Assembly: GCF_905220565.1 (NCBI RefSeq)
Contig: NC_059401.1
Span: forward strand, 4,117,001 to 4,181,000
Direction of reading: 5' to 3'
Source of the DNA: Melitaea cinxia
Lineage: Eukaryota; Arthropoda; Insecta; Lepidoptera; Nymphalidae
DNA: 64,000 bases
Part shown: positions 41,886-53,969 of the stretch, one piece after another
Layout: each line of letters starts with the position of its first letter
How positions within the stretch are numbered: position 1 is the first letter of the stretch
The notes under the pieces: model-generated
The model's database searches: none
Told to the model about the DNA's origin: nothing
Seen by the model: only the letters and a program-made list of their open reading frames with translations
Made by a program: the position numbers and the translations under genes

Positions 41886-42495
41886 TTTTAACCGACTTCC
41901 AAAAAAGGAGGAGGTTCTCAATTCGACTGTATTTTTTTATGTATGTTACATCAGAACTTTTGACTGGGTGGAGCGATTTCGACAAATTTTCTTTTAATCG
42001 AAATGTGGTGTGTGCCAATTGGTCCCATTTAAATTTATTTGAGATCTAACAACTAGTTTTCGAGTTATATCTAATAATGCGTTTTTACTTGACGCTTTTT
42101 TCGTCGACCTACGTTGTATTATACCGCATGACTTTCTACTGGATGTACCGATTTTGATAATTCTTTTTTTGTTGGAAAGGAGATATCCCAAGTTTAGTAC
42201 CATGATAAGGAAACCAGGATCTGATGATGTATCCCAGAGAAATCGAGGGAACTTCTTGAAAATCCGCAATAACTTTTTATTAGGTGTACCGATTTTAATG
42301 ATATTTAATTTAATCGAAAGCCGATGTTTATCATGTGGTCACATTTAAATTTCATCGAGATCTGATAACTACTTTTTGAGTAATCTTTGATAATGCGTTG
42401 TTACTTGACTATTTTTTCGTCGATCTACGTTGTATTACTCGTCGATGTAATTGAAGTCGGTTTTTTTTTTCGTTTGCGAGCAAACACAATTATGT
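41886..42495 (+). repeat. AACCGACTTC...GAAGTCGGTT element
   Basis: Complete copy very similar to 39283-39905, including GATCTGATGATG, CTGGATGTACCGATTTTGAT and the CGTTTGCGAGCAAACACAAT trailer. The two open frames inside it (41994-42348) are repeat shadows. Confidence 0.65.
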
Positions 42496-42799
42496 GTATT
42501 ATCATCATACAAATTTTAGACCCATTAAACGTAAATGTTAATAGCTTTACGTAAGCGAAAAATACTACATATCTATGAACACTATATTATATATGTATTA
42601 TTTTTGAAAGCAATTTGAAATCTTTGTATGCGATTGGGAAATAAGTATGATAAATTGAAAGTTAATAAATTAGATATCTCCTATTAATTAATGTTCAGCT
42701 GACGATTTGACCCATTTAAATAGCCATAACGAATAGCTTAGTCTACCACAATATTGTTTGAATCCTATTTTATTTTTTTTATTTTTTTATAAATAAATA

Positions 42800-43060
42800 A
42801 ATATATAAATATTTACACAATACACACACGGCCGTCTGTTCCTAAAGTAAGCAACTTAATGCTTGTGTTATAGGTAACAGCCGACTGGTATATAGCTACA
42901 TATATATATATACATTTTTTTTTTTTTCGATAAACATACTTATAAATAATACATATACGACTAGCCCGTTGGCGCAGTTTGTAGTGACCCTGCTTTCTGC
43001 TCCGAGGGTTGTGGGTTCGATTCCCACCCCGAGTCTGGGTGTAATATAAATATTTATTTA
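42800..43060 (+). repeat. tRNA-derived SINE (family T), parts in unusual orientation
   Basis: A TTCCTAAAGTAAGCAACTTA part is followed by GACTAGCCCGTTGGCGCAGT and GGGTTCGATTCCCACCCC (B box) on the same strand. In the 1488-1680 copy the two parts point in opposite directions. Confidence 0.55.
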
Positions 43061-44739
43061 TATATTTATATATGTATTATTTTAAAATTATTTTCTCAAA
43101 GTCCCTCTTATAGCACCTCTTATAGCTTTTTATGGAAAAAAGAATATTTAAAACAGTTAACAGTTCTAACGAAGTTAACGACCGATCAAACCGCACATTT
43201 GAACATTTATGATAAAACTACCTATCCAAAATAGTTGTTTAAATTAACAATAACACCCCAATCACCCCAAAATACACTTAAACTGATTTTCGAATTGAAG
43301 TTCTTATTTTATTATTTGTTTTGGTTAGAAGAAAAATAGTCCTAGAGAAACATAGACAGCAATAACTCGGTAATTTTCCAATAAAAAAATTGAGTATGAT
43401 ACCATTTAAGAAATTTCATGAAGTAGGAATGTTTTTCAAGCTATGGGCCACCTAGGTCTCCCTACGTCTTTTTTATACCACAGGTACTCTTTATCAAAAA
43501 AAATTCGAATACACTATTTTTATTTTTAAGTATTTGAAAAAAAATAAACATTTGTGGCTAGAAATATTTTGCAATGCATGATAGCAAGGCCAATTATCCA
43601 AAATTATTTCCAGAGAAAATCAATGCGTTTATATTGAATTTACAGCCGTAGTGCCCAAAAGATTGAACAAAGGTATCAAATTTCGTACTTAAATAAAAAA
43701 ATTTAAAAATCCTAGACCGTTGCAGATAGATTTATTTTTTATTTTTTTTCTGAGTTGGCCCCGTGCACAAGCACCTGCGGGGTTATCCATTAATTACCGG
43801 ACAACTATCTGTATAATGATAAATAGAAAAAATTAACGAAATTGCGTTATTTTCGGTTCGAACTATCGTATAACGTTGTGAGCTACCTGTATTATCCACT
43901 AGAGGGCAGTGACAATTGATCGTTTAAAAATTTAATTAAATAAAAAATTAATTAACAAAAATTTATTTAAAAATACTAGCGGCCACATTTTGATAGGCAA
44001 TTTGGTCGATATAGAGTTTCCTAACCATAAATATACACAAACATTTGATTTTTAGCAAAAACTTGATGCAATGCATGCACTAATTTCTGATTCGGGATAT
44101 TAGACCATTATCAGCTCCGACGCACGACTCAAGCTTACTCCTTCAGATCGAGTGTCTAAATAGGCACAAAAAAGCTTACTAGTCTAAGAAAAATAATATC
44201 AAATAAACTTATCGAATAACGCCATCTATCTATCTAAGATGGTGTTATTAGAAAGCGTCTCTACGCAATCATCGTTATGAGCAACGTAAAGAGGTCATTC
44301 GTTCAATAGGTACAATTTTGATTTTACTCTGCATATTTTTTTCATACAGGAGTCCTTATATGAAAAACAATTCTTAACGAGTAAACTCCAAAATTAAAGA
44401 AATTCTTCTCTACTTTGTAAACAGAGTGTTGGGGTTAAAATAGATTGTTACAAACAAAGTGCGTAAGTGAATTAAAGGCTCACCGGCAAGTCAACACATT
44501 TTGTTACATATTTAGTCGGGGCAACCTTTGGAAAGGGTAAGGTCTTATTTGAACGCGAGTGGTTGAGTGTAAATAGCAAAACCTTCACATTATTTATTCT
44601 TTTACGAAACTGAAATTATTTTGTTGCTTAAACATCTTTAATTTCTGCATTTTTCACAAATTAATAATGGTATACACTTATTGTTTTGTAATTAGAAAGG
44701 GAAAAAATGGGCTTAGTCAATTTATGCAAACTTCTCAGG

Positions 44740-45045
44740 AAAGACATTTTATGGTTGAGTGTTAAAAAAAAAAGAATCTTCAAAATCAGTACACCTAGTA
44801 AAAAGTTATGAGGTTAATACAACGTATGTTGCCAAAATATAGTCAAGTAAAAGCACATTATTAGATAAAATACAGTACAGATCCAAATTAAATTTAAATG
44901 AGACCATAATTATGTCACGCGTTATCTTTCGATTAAAAAAAATCATTAAAATCAATTCATGCAGTCAAAAGTTCTGAGGTAACAAACATAAAAAAAAATA
45001 CAGTCGAATTGAGAACCTCTTTGTTTTGAAGTCTTCAATTTTTTA
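44740..45045 (-). repeat. AACCGACTTC family, degenerate
   Basis: Minus-strand copy: GAAGTC-like start near 45035, GTTCTCAATTCGACTGTATT, TTTTGACTGCATGAATTGAT, ACTTTTTACTAGGTGTACTG. A detached trailer, CGTTTGCGAGCAAACAGAAC, lies at 45260-45280 on the plus strand. Confidence 0.5.
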
Positions 45046-46054
45046 CAATAAATATTTTAATGTTTTTACCATAATAATATACAATTAGAGCCATCTGTGA
45101 TTACCTGCATGAACCAAATCGACTAATCGAACTTACAATCATATCGAAAATTAGTTTCTAAACTAATTCCTAGGTGGCGCTGTTAAGTGAAACTGCAAAA
45201 AATTAATTTTAAAGACTGCATAAGGACCTTTGAACTCTTGAACCTTACAATTTTTTTTTTCGTTTGCGAGCAAACAGAACTATAAAAAGTCGAATTTGAT
45301 ATTAAAAAAAAAACATCGAATTCGAAGTACATTCTTATTGCATAGCAATGTGTGTATATTGTATAGCTTAGCCGCTATAGATATTAAATATGAACACAAT
45401 AGGACTTATCTGCACAGAATTCCTAACTCGATGACAAAAAACTTTTTCATCATTCATTCATTCAATCATCATTTAATGTGTGCATATCGGTGTGCATCGG
45501 GTGTTTATGTTAGTACGTATGTATGTATGTATGTATATATTATACAATTATGCATATCATTGTAAATGTTTATTGGCTGACTTACCCTATCGTTTTTTTT
45601 TGTATATAAAATACATTTATATATTTGAAAGGCGATAAAGATCGAGTTTCTATTCTCTTAATCATGAAAATGAGCTTTTGTGAGGAACTAAGTAAAATAC
45701 AATATTTAAAAGAGACTTGTATCCGATCTTAAGGATTTTTACGGACAGGAGGTTATTCATTAAGATGTCAAATAGATAAAGTGGTCTTAAAGTGTTTGCT
45801 TGTGCTAATTGCTTTGAAGGAGGTCGAGTTTGCGCATCGATCACCAATCTTATCTATATCTACTATGAAAACCGTAATTATTTCTCTTTTAAGATGGATA
45901 CAATGTATTTCTTGAAAAAGATGAGATTTTTTTTATTTTTATAATACGAAATTGAAACTTTAATAACCACTTTGAAACAGATGAATTGAAATTGGAATTG
46001 AGAAATCTTTATTAGAGCTATATACTAATACATCATTTTTAATAATTTATATTT

Positions 46055-46335
46055 AACAAAGGTAAAGCACAGCAGGGAATTTCCTGCTCAAAATATGGAG
46101 CAGCTCGTCTGGGGCAGACCTTACAGAAGATCACAGCTAAATAATACTGTTTTCAAGCAGTGTTGTGTTCCTGTTGGTGAGTAAGGTGACCAGAGCTTCT
46201 GGGAGAAATTGGGGATAGGATCGGCAACGTGTTGGCGATGTTTCTGCTGTTACAGGCGTCTATAAGCTACAGTAATCGCTTACCATCAGGTGAGCCGTAC
46301 GCTTGTTTGTCGACCTAGTTACATAAAAAAAAATA
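46055..46335 (+). repeat. Interspersed repeat, family B
   Basis: TTACAGAAGATCACAGCTAA, GTGTTGTGTTCCTGTTGGTG, CATCAGGTGAGCCGTACGCT and an A-rich end. Well preserved. Confidence 0.6.
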
Positions 46336-47470
46336 TGTATAAGTCGATATGTGATTAACTAGTTCCAAAACGACTAAATAATACAATAATTAGATCCTCT
46401 ACTTACTATATAGAAAGTTACGCTTCAGCCTATAATATTCCACTGCTGGGCCTTTTCGAATACTCTATATTAAAAATCTATCCACTTTATGAATAAACAC
46501 TGCTAGTTTCACGTTTTTTTTTTTACTAAATCCTAAAGACATTGTTCTGGTCTTGTGTGTACAATTTTTTTTTTCATACCAGTTCTATCTCGTATGCCTC
46601 TCGTACTTCCATGCCTCATACTTATTTCTTTCTGTCATTCATAGGTTTCCAAACTAAATTTGCCTAGTTCAATTCTATAATTCTTCTATTTATTTATTTC
46701 GGGGCAAAGGATACTTTCGCGTTTAAAATTTCTTACTTGTCGATTCTTTTAATAACAGTTACTAATTTAAAGTCTATCTAAGATTAACTAACTTTGACGT
46801 AAGTGGGTTAAGAAAACCAAATACTTTTTTACCCTGATTATGTTATTAATAGGAAAAAAAAACCTTTCTATTTTCTTAATTAATTTTAATGGACTCGAAT
46901 ATATTATTTGATGGTTCCTCCCAAGTCATAATTTCGTCGCAGTTTGTCGTTCTTAAGATCAAAAGTCTTTTGATAAATATAGAATCAAAATTTTAATGAG
47001 CTCCCTTTTGACACTTTGATACTGTTTTAACGAATCTTAGAAATGTTGTCTTAAAAGATTAGACGAAACTTAATCAATTATTTATTTTGTTTATTGATGA
47101 TTATATTCTCTCTGTATAAAGAACGATGGCCGAGTTAAGATTATGAAATGAAAATGGGTAAGTTAAGATTGAAAAGCAATTTATACCTGCGTATTTAATA
47201 AGCGAACCAGGTTAAGATTAATAGTTACAGTTTGGCTAGAATGGATTATAGCGTGAAACTTTAAAGCCTATGTAACTTTACGTACAGTTTACAAAATTGT
47301 GTTCTTATAAGTAAAAAATAATAATTGAGAATCAATAAAATCTCTAAAAACGATTTAATTTGCTTTATTCAAATTGATTTTTCCATTCCCCAATTATTCA
47401 ATATCCCATTGCTTAGCATAGGCCTCTTTCGCCATGTAGGTTTAGGATCAGAGCGTAATCCACCACGCTG

Positions 47471-47508
47471 CACAGTGGGACAGAACCGTGCATACCGTCT
47501 CAAAAATA
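47471..47508 (+). repeat. Left Transib end: RSS-like heptamer, 22-bp spacer, nonamer-like
   Basis: CACAGTG (47471-47477), spacer 47478-47499, then TCAAAAATA (47500-47508), which matches the RSS nonamer ACAAAAACC at six of nine positions. Confidence 0.8.
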
Positions 47509-48515
47509 GCTTTTCGTAATGTTCTATATTGAATATTTTGTTAATGCATATGTCTAACTGAATGTTCAATGCATATTATATAGCAGTTGAAATATACTAT
47601 TTCTCATTTTTTGTATTAGAATAAGGCTTGCAAGTTGACGCTCAAAATTATGTCAATTATGTAGAACACAATTCCACCAGTTTACATGGTCATATTTGCA
47701 TTACTTTACGAGCAAATTTGTAAGTGTGACATATGGTTAGAATGGTGCTGAAGTACTCTATTTAAAAATAATTTAAGTAAACCATTATGTTAAACCTGGG
47801 GAGGTAAAGAATTTTTATTTCAGGACCTAATATCCTATCCTTATTAGAAACTTTGCATAGACTTTTGACAGTTAGCGGTGTCTGTCCATGTCATAATTTT
47901 GATAGCATCGGATAGAACAGCTAATGTAAAAGTCAGGGCAAAAAAAATTGAATGCCTGAATCTGCCCCCCTTGAAATGAAACGAAAAATGGTTAATGGGA
48001 AGAAAATACAAAATATTCCAAAAATTATTTTAGTTCTGATTAGTGAGATTTTTGGATATTTAGATCGCTTTCGACCTTTTTTTCTTAAACAATATTATCT
48101 ATTTACTCAATCTTTAGGTAAAGTGGGAGTTTTGGGTAATGTATTAGTATGTAGTATATTTTTTTTTATCGTGCAGTCAGATGTGGTTAATGTTTTGTTA
48201 TCACTGTGTGAATTACATGTTTCTCATATAGTTTATGTATTTCTCTACCGCGGTGAAGGACAAGGGAGCAAGTGGTATCTAGTTATAGTTGTTAGTGTAC
48301 ATTATCAGTACCTACCTACTACTAACCACTTTCATAGATAGTGGTTAGGAACTTGATAATGATGACACTAGATAAAATATTTCTAATATTTTTTCACACG
48401 AAATTTCAGTATAAAAGTTATTGATTTACGTTGTCATTTACCAGTACTTTAGTGTGCTTTAACAATATAGTCTTCACCAACCTCGGTAAAAAAAATATTT
48501 AAAAATAAAAACAAA

Positions 48516-50582
48516 ATGAGTGAATTTGTTGTGCCTCGACGAGTATTATGCGAATTTTTTATTGGCCATGGAACAAAATCAGAAGATATTCAAAAATACT
48601 TAGAACAACACCACCATTTGTCGTCTGAAAAAAGTGAATTAATTGTGAAACGTATTCAAAAAACGCTTATAACAGCGTTTAACGATCGGTGGACCAAATC
48701 TAACCGAACTAAAGAACGTTTCTTTAGTAATAATATATCGTGGTTAGACGGTGAATTTAAGGTACAATTCGAAGAAGCACCGATGGATATTACACCTACA
48801 ACAATCTAAAGAACGTGGACGTCCACCAAAGTCTTATGAAGATCTATCAGAGAAATCGAAAAAAAAGAAAGAATATGGAATCGGTACAAAAATATGGACT
48901 CGAGTATATACATAATGCATTCGTTCAAAGATTGCGGGCTGAAGGAGAAATCGAAGAAGCTACTGTTGTTTCAATGATGCGGAATTGTGAAAGAAATGAA
49001 AAAAGGATCATGAAGGTAAATTATTGCATGAAAGTCGCAATGGAACAGATTTTACGGTGGATGAAGCTTTAAGTATGTTTGCAGATTTAGATCTTTCGAA
49101 ATCACAATATGGATTTCTTCGAGCAAGTTTGATTAACAAAAACTTCGACATATTGCCATCATATAATATACTGACGAACGCCAAAAATCTGTGTTATCCT
49201 CCACTATCCAGCATTCAAATAACCGATATAAGTGCTAAAGTAAATCTACAAGATTTACTGGATCACCTTGTGCTCGCATCTTAAAGATTGAAAATGTTTA
49301 CAACCCAAGAAAAAAATCTCTTAAATTGTTTACCAAGGGGATGTGATGGTTCATCGGGGCAAAGCGAATATAAGTTTTAACAGATGAGAGTGACTTAGTC
49401 TCAGATACAAACTTATTTATAGCGTTTTTGGTACCAATAAAGCTGACTGACACAGAAACACATGAGATAATTTGGCAAAATCCGGCTTGTTCTTCTATTC
49501 GTTATTGCCGACCAATCCTGATGGAACTTGCAAAAGAAACGCCCGAGAAAACCCGATCAGTGGTTGGTGATATTCGGGGTCAAATTAATAATTTGCAAAC
49601 ATCAAAGATACACAAGGAGACGCAGGTAATTGAAATAAGTCACGATCTATTTCTAACTATGGTGGATGGAAAAGTTACACCATTTCTTACTGACACAAGT
49701 TCTGGAGCTGTATGTACAGTGTGTGGAGCTAAGCCAAGTGAAATGAATAATTTGGAGAAGATTGCATCAAAGCCAGATAATATAAATGCTTACGAATACG
49801 GTTTGTCTACGTTACACGCGTGGATCAGATGCATGGAGCTAATTTTACATATTTCATATAACCTTTCATTTCGAAAATGGGCTGCGAGAACTTCGGAAGA
49901 TAAAAAAAGTAAAGAAGACAAGAAAAAGCTTGTACAAAGTTTGTTTCGAAGCCGGATGGGGTTGCACGTTGATAAGCCCCGATAAGGAAGTGGAAACAGT
50001 AATGACGGCAGTACAGCTCGGCGTTTTTTTGAGAACTACTACTGCGCTTCAGAAATTACAGGGGTTGATGAGGAACTTATTAAAAGGTTCTATGTTATTC
50101 TGCAAACCATGGCATCCGGTATTGCTGTAAATCCAGAAAAATTTGGTGAATATACTCGTGCAACCGCACAACTGTACGTAACAAAATATATGTGGTATAA
50201 TATGCCTTCTTCAGTACATGAAATCTTAATACACGGGGAAAGTATAATAAGACATTTTGCTGTTCTGCCCATTGGTCATTTATCCGAGGATGCCCAAGAA
50301 TCGCGTAATAAAGATTACAAAAAATTCAGGTTGCATCATGCTAGAAAATGCTCTAGGTCCGCAACAAACGAAGACGTATTTCATGGTCTTCTATTTACGT
50401 CAGATCCTTATATATCAAGTATCAGAAAACCATCAGTCACTATATCCAAGAAATTGTTAGAAGAAGCTAAGAACCTCTTAGCTATTTATATCGAAATAAT
50501 TTCGTACATTATTTGTAAAACATATTTTTGTAGTGGGTTATTATATATTTGTCATTTATTTAAATGTAAGATTCATATGTAA
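48516..50582 (+). pseudogene. Transib transposase, RAG1-like, broken by frameshifts and stops
   Basis: Starts MSEFVVPRRVLCEFFIGHG at 48516. After a stop/frameshift near 48807 comes RGRPPKSYEDLSEKSKKKK, then blocks in alternating frames: ALSMFADLDLSKSQYGFLR; CDGSSGQSEYK, equivalent to the RAG1 SCDGMGD region (candidate first Asp, codon 49345-49347); ICR-like YCRPILMEL; LTMVDGKVTPFL then CTVCGAKPSEM (candidate second Asp 49665-49667, followed by the CxxC zinc pair); YGLSTLHAWIRCMELILHIS; RMGLHVDKP; and HLSEDAQESRNKDYKKFR (candidate catalytic Glu 50298-50300, aligning with RAG1 SEGNESGNKLFRRFR). At least four frame breaks, so this copy encodes no full transposase. Transib transposases cut DNA by the nick-and-hairpin route shared with RAG1. 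Confidence 0.85.
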
Positions 50583-50790
50583 TATAAAATAACATAAAAT
50601 AGGTTTATTAATATCATAAAACTGTAAAATTATAATTCAATAAGTTAACTAAACCATGGTTTAATATTAAAATAATACATTTTTATTTGGTTTTATTTTA
50701 TTTTATATTATTTATTAAACATTTGACAATGATACATTCATTATTGGATTGCATTTTCAGCGATTTACTTCAATCAACAAAAAAGTTACA

Positions 50791-50828
50791 GATTTTTGAG
50801 ACGGTACGCACGGTTCTATTCCACTGTG
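50791..50828 (-). repeat. Right Transib end: RSS-like heptamer, 22-bp spacer, nonamer-like
   Basis: Read on the minus strand: CACAGTG (50828-50822), a 22-bp spacer, then TCAAAAATC (50799-50791), which matches the RSS nonamer at seven of nine positions. Confidence 0.8.
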
Positions 50829-51092
50829 CGCTACTCCAATGCGGGTTGGCGGATATATTCCCTACAATCAGTAACGGTCGTTATTAGGTGTACATGATAA
50901 CAACCGGGACCGACGGCTTAACGTGCTCTCCGAGGCACGGTGGGAGACCCACAGGGACTGCACAAACATCCAGACCACGGCAAACATCTCTATGGCCAAT
51001 ACAAATGTTTGTTAAGTGCGGATATTGAGCCCGCAACCGCCCGCGCGACACCCATAAACCAGTGCTGTGACCGTTGCGCCAACGCGTCGTCT

Positions 51093-53126
51093 GTGTTTTA
51101 TGTATGATTGATTATTCTGGGAGAGTTTTTGGTGTCGGTTAGCGGTAAAACATTCTTAAACCATATGTATAAAAATTAAATTTGAATTTTAATTGTACAT
51201 TAACTTTTCGTTAACTTACTCTAGAAGTCTGAGTGTAAGTTTCGAAAGTTTTTGACGTCACAACGTTTTCTGGATGAAAGGGTGATTATAATTGTTAGCG
51301 CTAAGTGAGATATTACGACTTGCACTTTGATGTTGTTAGGTAGTGCATATTAAAGCAGAGTGTAGTTCATAAAACACTTTTAGAGCTATTATTTTTAGAG
51401 CTATTATATTTACTTATAAGTTATTAGAATCTAATTGCTAGAATAAATTATTTACTTCATCACTCTCATTAAATTATGTATATATGCATACTTGTATGAA
51501 GTGAATACAAACAAGAATAATTTAATAATAATAATGGTTTTGCAGTAGTCTTTTGCTGTCAATTAAGTGATCCAAATAATTGAATGGCATGGTTTTCCTG
51601 AAATTAACATAAAGCGTCATGAATTTCGGATTCTGCTTATAATTTCGTCTCACGATTGCAAGACGAGCACTCTTATTAAGATGTTTAAAATATTCGAAAG
51701 GGAAAATGCTAAGGAATGCTGCAATATAGACTGCGAGCTAATCCGGGATAACAGCCAGAATTTGGTAAATATCGCAAGAACCTTTTACTAATTCATAAGA
51801 CTTTAGATACTCACTGTAAGCAAGAAGTGACTTGAACTTACTCAAAGTCAGTTTTCAAATAAGACTTCATAAGTATAAAAGTTCTTAAACTAAGTACTTT
51901 GAAAGTTAATAATAGTTATGAGCTGAATTATGAAAAAGCAAGCAAATGCATGCGAAGAACGAACCTTGTAACTGCATATACTGATAGAAACTTTCAAAAA
52001 TATCCAAAAAATCAACGTATTTATTTTTACCATCATGTGCTTCGCAAAGCAGCTGAATTGAAAACGTATAAAAGAAATGATCAGGTTCAATTACTAATAG
52101 GTACGTGTTATTTATCAATTACAAATATCAGAGATTACAGTCATATACTTAGAAAAAAGGATAAGACAAGAGACATTTTATTTAAGTTCTGTATTAAGTA
52201 TTTGCTAAACATTATATATTATACATAGGTATTCATATGTAATGTTTTTAAAGTGTGTCAAAATACACAAATGTTCACAAATATACCTTTTACAATTAAA
52301 ATAATAATAATAATAATGTTTAATAAACTATTATTATTCATTTTACAATTTAATATTCCTAATTGATTAGTTGCTATATTGTCCCTAAAATCAGAATTAA
52401 AATACCGCTAGTGACTGTTAGAAGTCTGCCTTCTTTTTTAGTAGTATTTTTCCAGTATATTTTCTTTCAAAGTCTTGGTAATGATAACATCCTGAAACAT
52501 TCTAAGGCTGCAAATATTTATAAGACATCTTATTTAATTAAGGATGTACCGTAAAACTAAATTGTTGCGTGACAGTAGGTACTTAAAACGTTTGAATGCT
52601 TTAGCGTGTATCCTTTTTTCTCCGATGTACATAAAAAGATAACTAGCATATTTTATTACAAACGGCTTCACCCCAGGACGTTTCGAGCGTTATCGTTGGG
52701 AAAAATGATCCGAAATTATTACGACGTAACATTTGAAGTACATGGGTCGGCACCAAGGGACTTGTTATCAAAACATTGGTTTATACCTGTTTTATACTGA
52801 CCTCGGTGTTGGTATAAAAACGTTGTTGTTTTAATTTAATAAAGTTTATAACTTATAGTAACTTGATTGAGGTTTGCCCAAAATTTTTTATACATATTTT
52901 TTTTTTTAAATGTATGAAAATAGTAATGATGGATAGTGATGATTGGAGATTTTATAAATAATTTTGTGTCCGAAACAAGAAAAATCACATAAAAAAATAG
53001 TGCGTGATGAAAGTTAAACCTATTTAAATATTTCTTGGAGTTCAATATTAATTCGTTAGATATAATTATTTTAAAATTTCATTAAACTATACAGTACTAC
53101 CCGAGTAGAAATTTTTTCGTGTTCCT
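51093..53126. other. Stretch with no recognised gene
   Basis: AT-rich. Two open frames (51567-51791, 74 aa; 51899-52228, 109 aa, Lys/Tyr/Asn-rich) have no domain I recognise and no convincing splice context, and are likely chance. AATAATAATAATAATAATG near 52298 is a microsatellite. Confidence 0.4.
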
Positions 53127-53325
53127 TAGAAGAATTGGACCGGGCATGCCCGGTCTGGACCGGTTAAGGTATGTATGTAACGCAGAAGATTTATCTGGAC
53201 CTGATCCGGAAAACGTTATCGGTCCGGATGAGATTTCCTGATCGGTTCAAGATCAATCATCTGCGTTACATACCTTGTCTGGTCCGGGTCGAGTATGCCC
53301 GGTTCTTTTAAAAAACGTGAATGTA
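53127..53325. mobile_element. GC-rich foldback/MITE-like element
   Basis: Two arms of about 60 bp are inverted copies: left 53133-53190 (GGACCGGGCATGCC, GGTATGTATGTAACGCAGA), right 53261-53318 (TCTGCGTTACATACC, GAGTATGCCCGGTTC). The left arm contains the perfect 16-bp palindrome ACCGGGCATGCCCGGT (53139-53154). The central loop has TCCGGA-type palindromes. No target duplication identified. Confidence 0.55.
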
Positions 53326-53969
53326 GTCTTGAAAAGATTGTTTAATAAAAAAAATATGAATTGATATTATAAATATCTTACTTTACATATTATTATATTT
53401 ATTTCCGTCTATTTTTCCAATTTATTATTTACTTTTGTTTTTACTTTATTTTTATAGTATTAATTAACTATCATTATTTATTAGATTTTATTTATTTAAC
53501 TTCTGTTAATTAACTACTTCCTACTACTTACGACTAGCTCCATTGTGTAAAAACGGACTCACTGCTAGACTTTCCTCATAATCTGTATTTATACTAAGTG
53601 CTCTTAGAAACATTGATAGCGTGATTCAGGCTCAGTTCGCGTGATTTCGTTGTTTAATTTTTGACTATTAATACTGGTATTATAAGAAAAGACTGTAAAT
53701 TTTATTAAACGTATATTTGGCATAACACCAAATAGAATTTAATATTTATAATCAAAATATTTTTTTGTAGAATATCCATTAATTACATGAGCTATTTTTC
53801 GATCAGTTTAGACTGCATATGATAATAAATGCATAACAAATAATAAAAGAACAAATAACTTTGTACTTAATATAAACACCAATTAAAATTCAATTAATTT
53901 TGCCAAATTTTGCCACTTTTTTGAATTCTTATTTGAGTCTTTTATCGTCAAACCATCAACATTCAAATA

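Larger units (their letters stand above)
38181..47384. other. Gene-poor, transposon-rich region
   Basis: No host gene recognised. Identified pieces are listed separately (39195-39282, 39283-39905, 40190-40311, 40345-40745, 41886-42495, 42800-43060, 44740-45045, 46055-46335). 38181-39190, 40760-41880, 43061-44690, 45045-46050 and 46340-47380 show only AT-rich sequence, short spurious frames and microsatellites (for example GTATGTATGTATGTAT near 45515). Confidence 0.5.
47471..50828 (+). mobile_element. Transib (RAG1-related) DNA transposon, 3358 bp
   Basis: Terminal inverted repeats of about 37 bp match at 34 positions and start CACAGTG, the exact V(D)J RSS heptamer. The 5-bp flanks CGCTG (47466-47470) and CGCTA (50829-50833) look like a GC-rich target duplication, as known for Transib. 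Inside lies a transposase related to RAG1 (next entry) preceded by about 1 kb without recognised coding function. It sits in a tRNA-derived SINE, so the insertion is younger than that SINE copy. Confidence 0.88.
47385..51092 (-). repeat. tRNA-derived SINE (family S) split by the Transib element
   Basis: Left part 47385-47470 holds the SINE tail (CCCATTGCTTAGCATAGGCC to CCACCACGCTG). The right part 50829-51092 resumes with CGCTACTCCAATGCGGGTTG and runs through the body to the tRNA-like head (CAACCGCCCGCGCGACA; GCGCCAACGCGTC). Without the insert and one copy of CGCTR the SINE is continuous. Confidence 0.8.

Noticed and set aside
42960..43035. Considered a functional tRNA gene
   Set aside because: Has A- and B-box-like words, but stems do not pair well and the unit recurs with SINE flanks.
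45515..45545. GTAT tandem repeat considered as a CRISPR-like or regulatory array
   Set aside because: Simple microsatellite; no spacer structure. No CRISPR array occurs in this eukaryotic window.
51899..52228. 109-aa Lys/Tyr/Asn-rich open frame
   Set aside because: No motif and no supporting context; overlaps opposite-strand frames of similar length.
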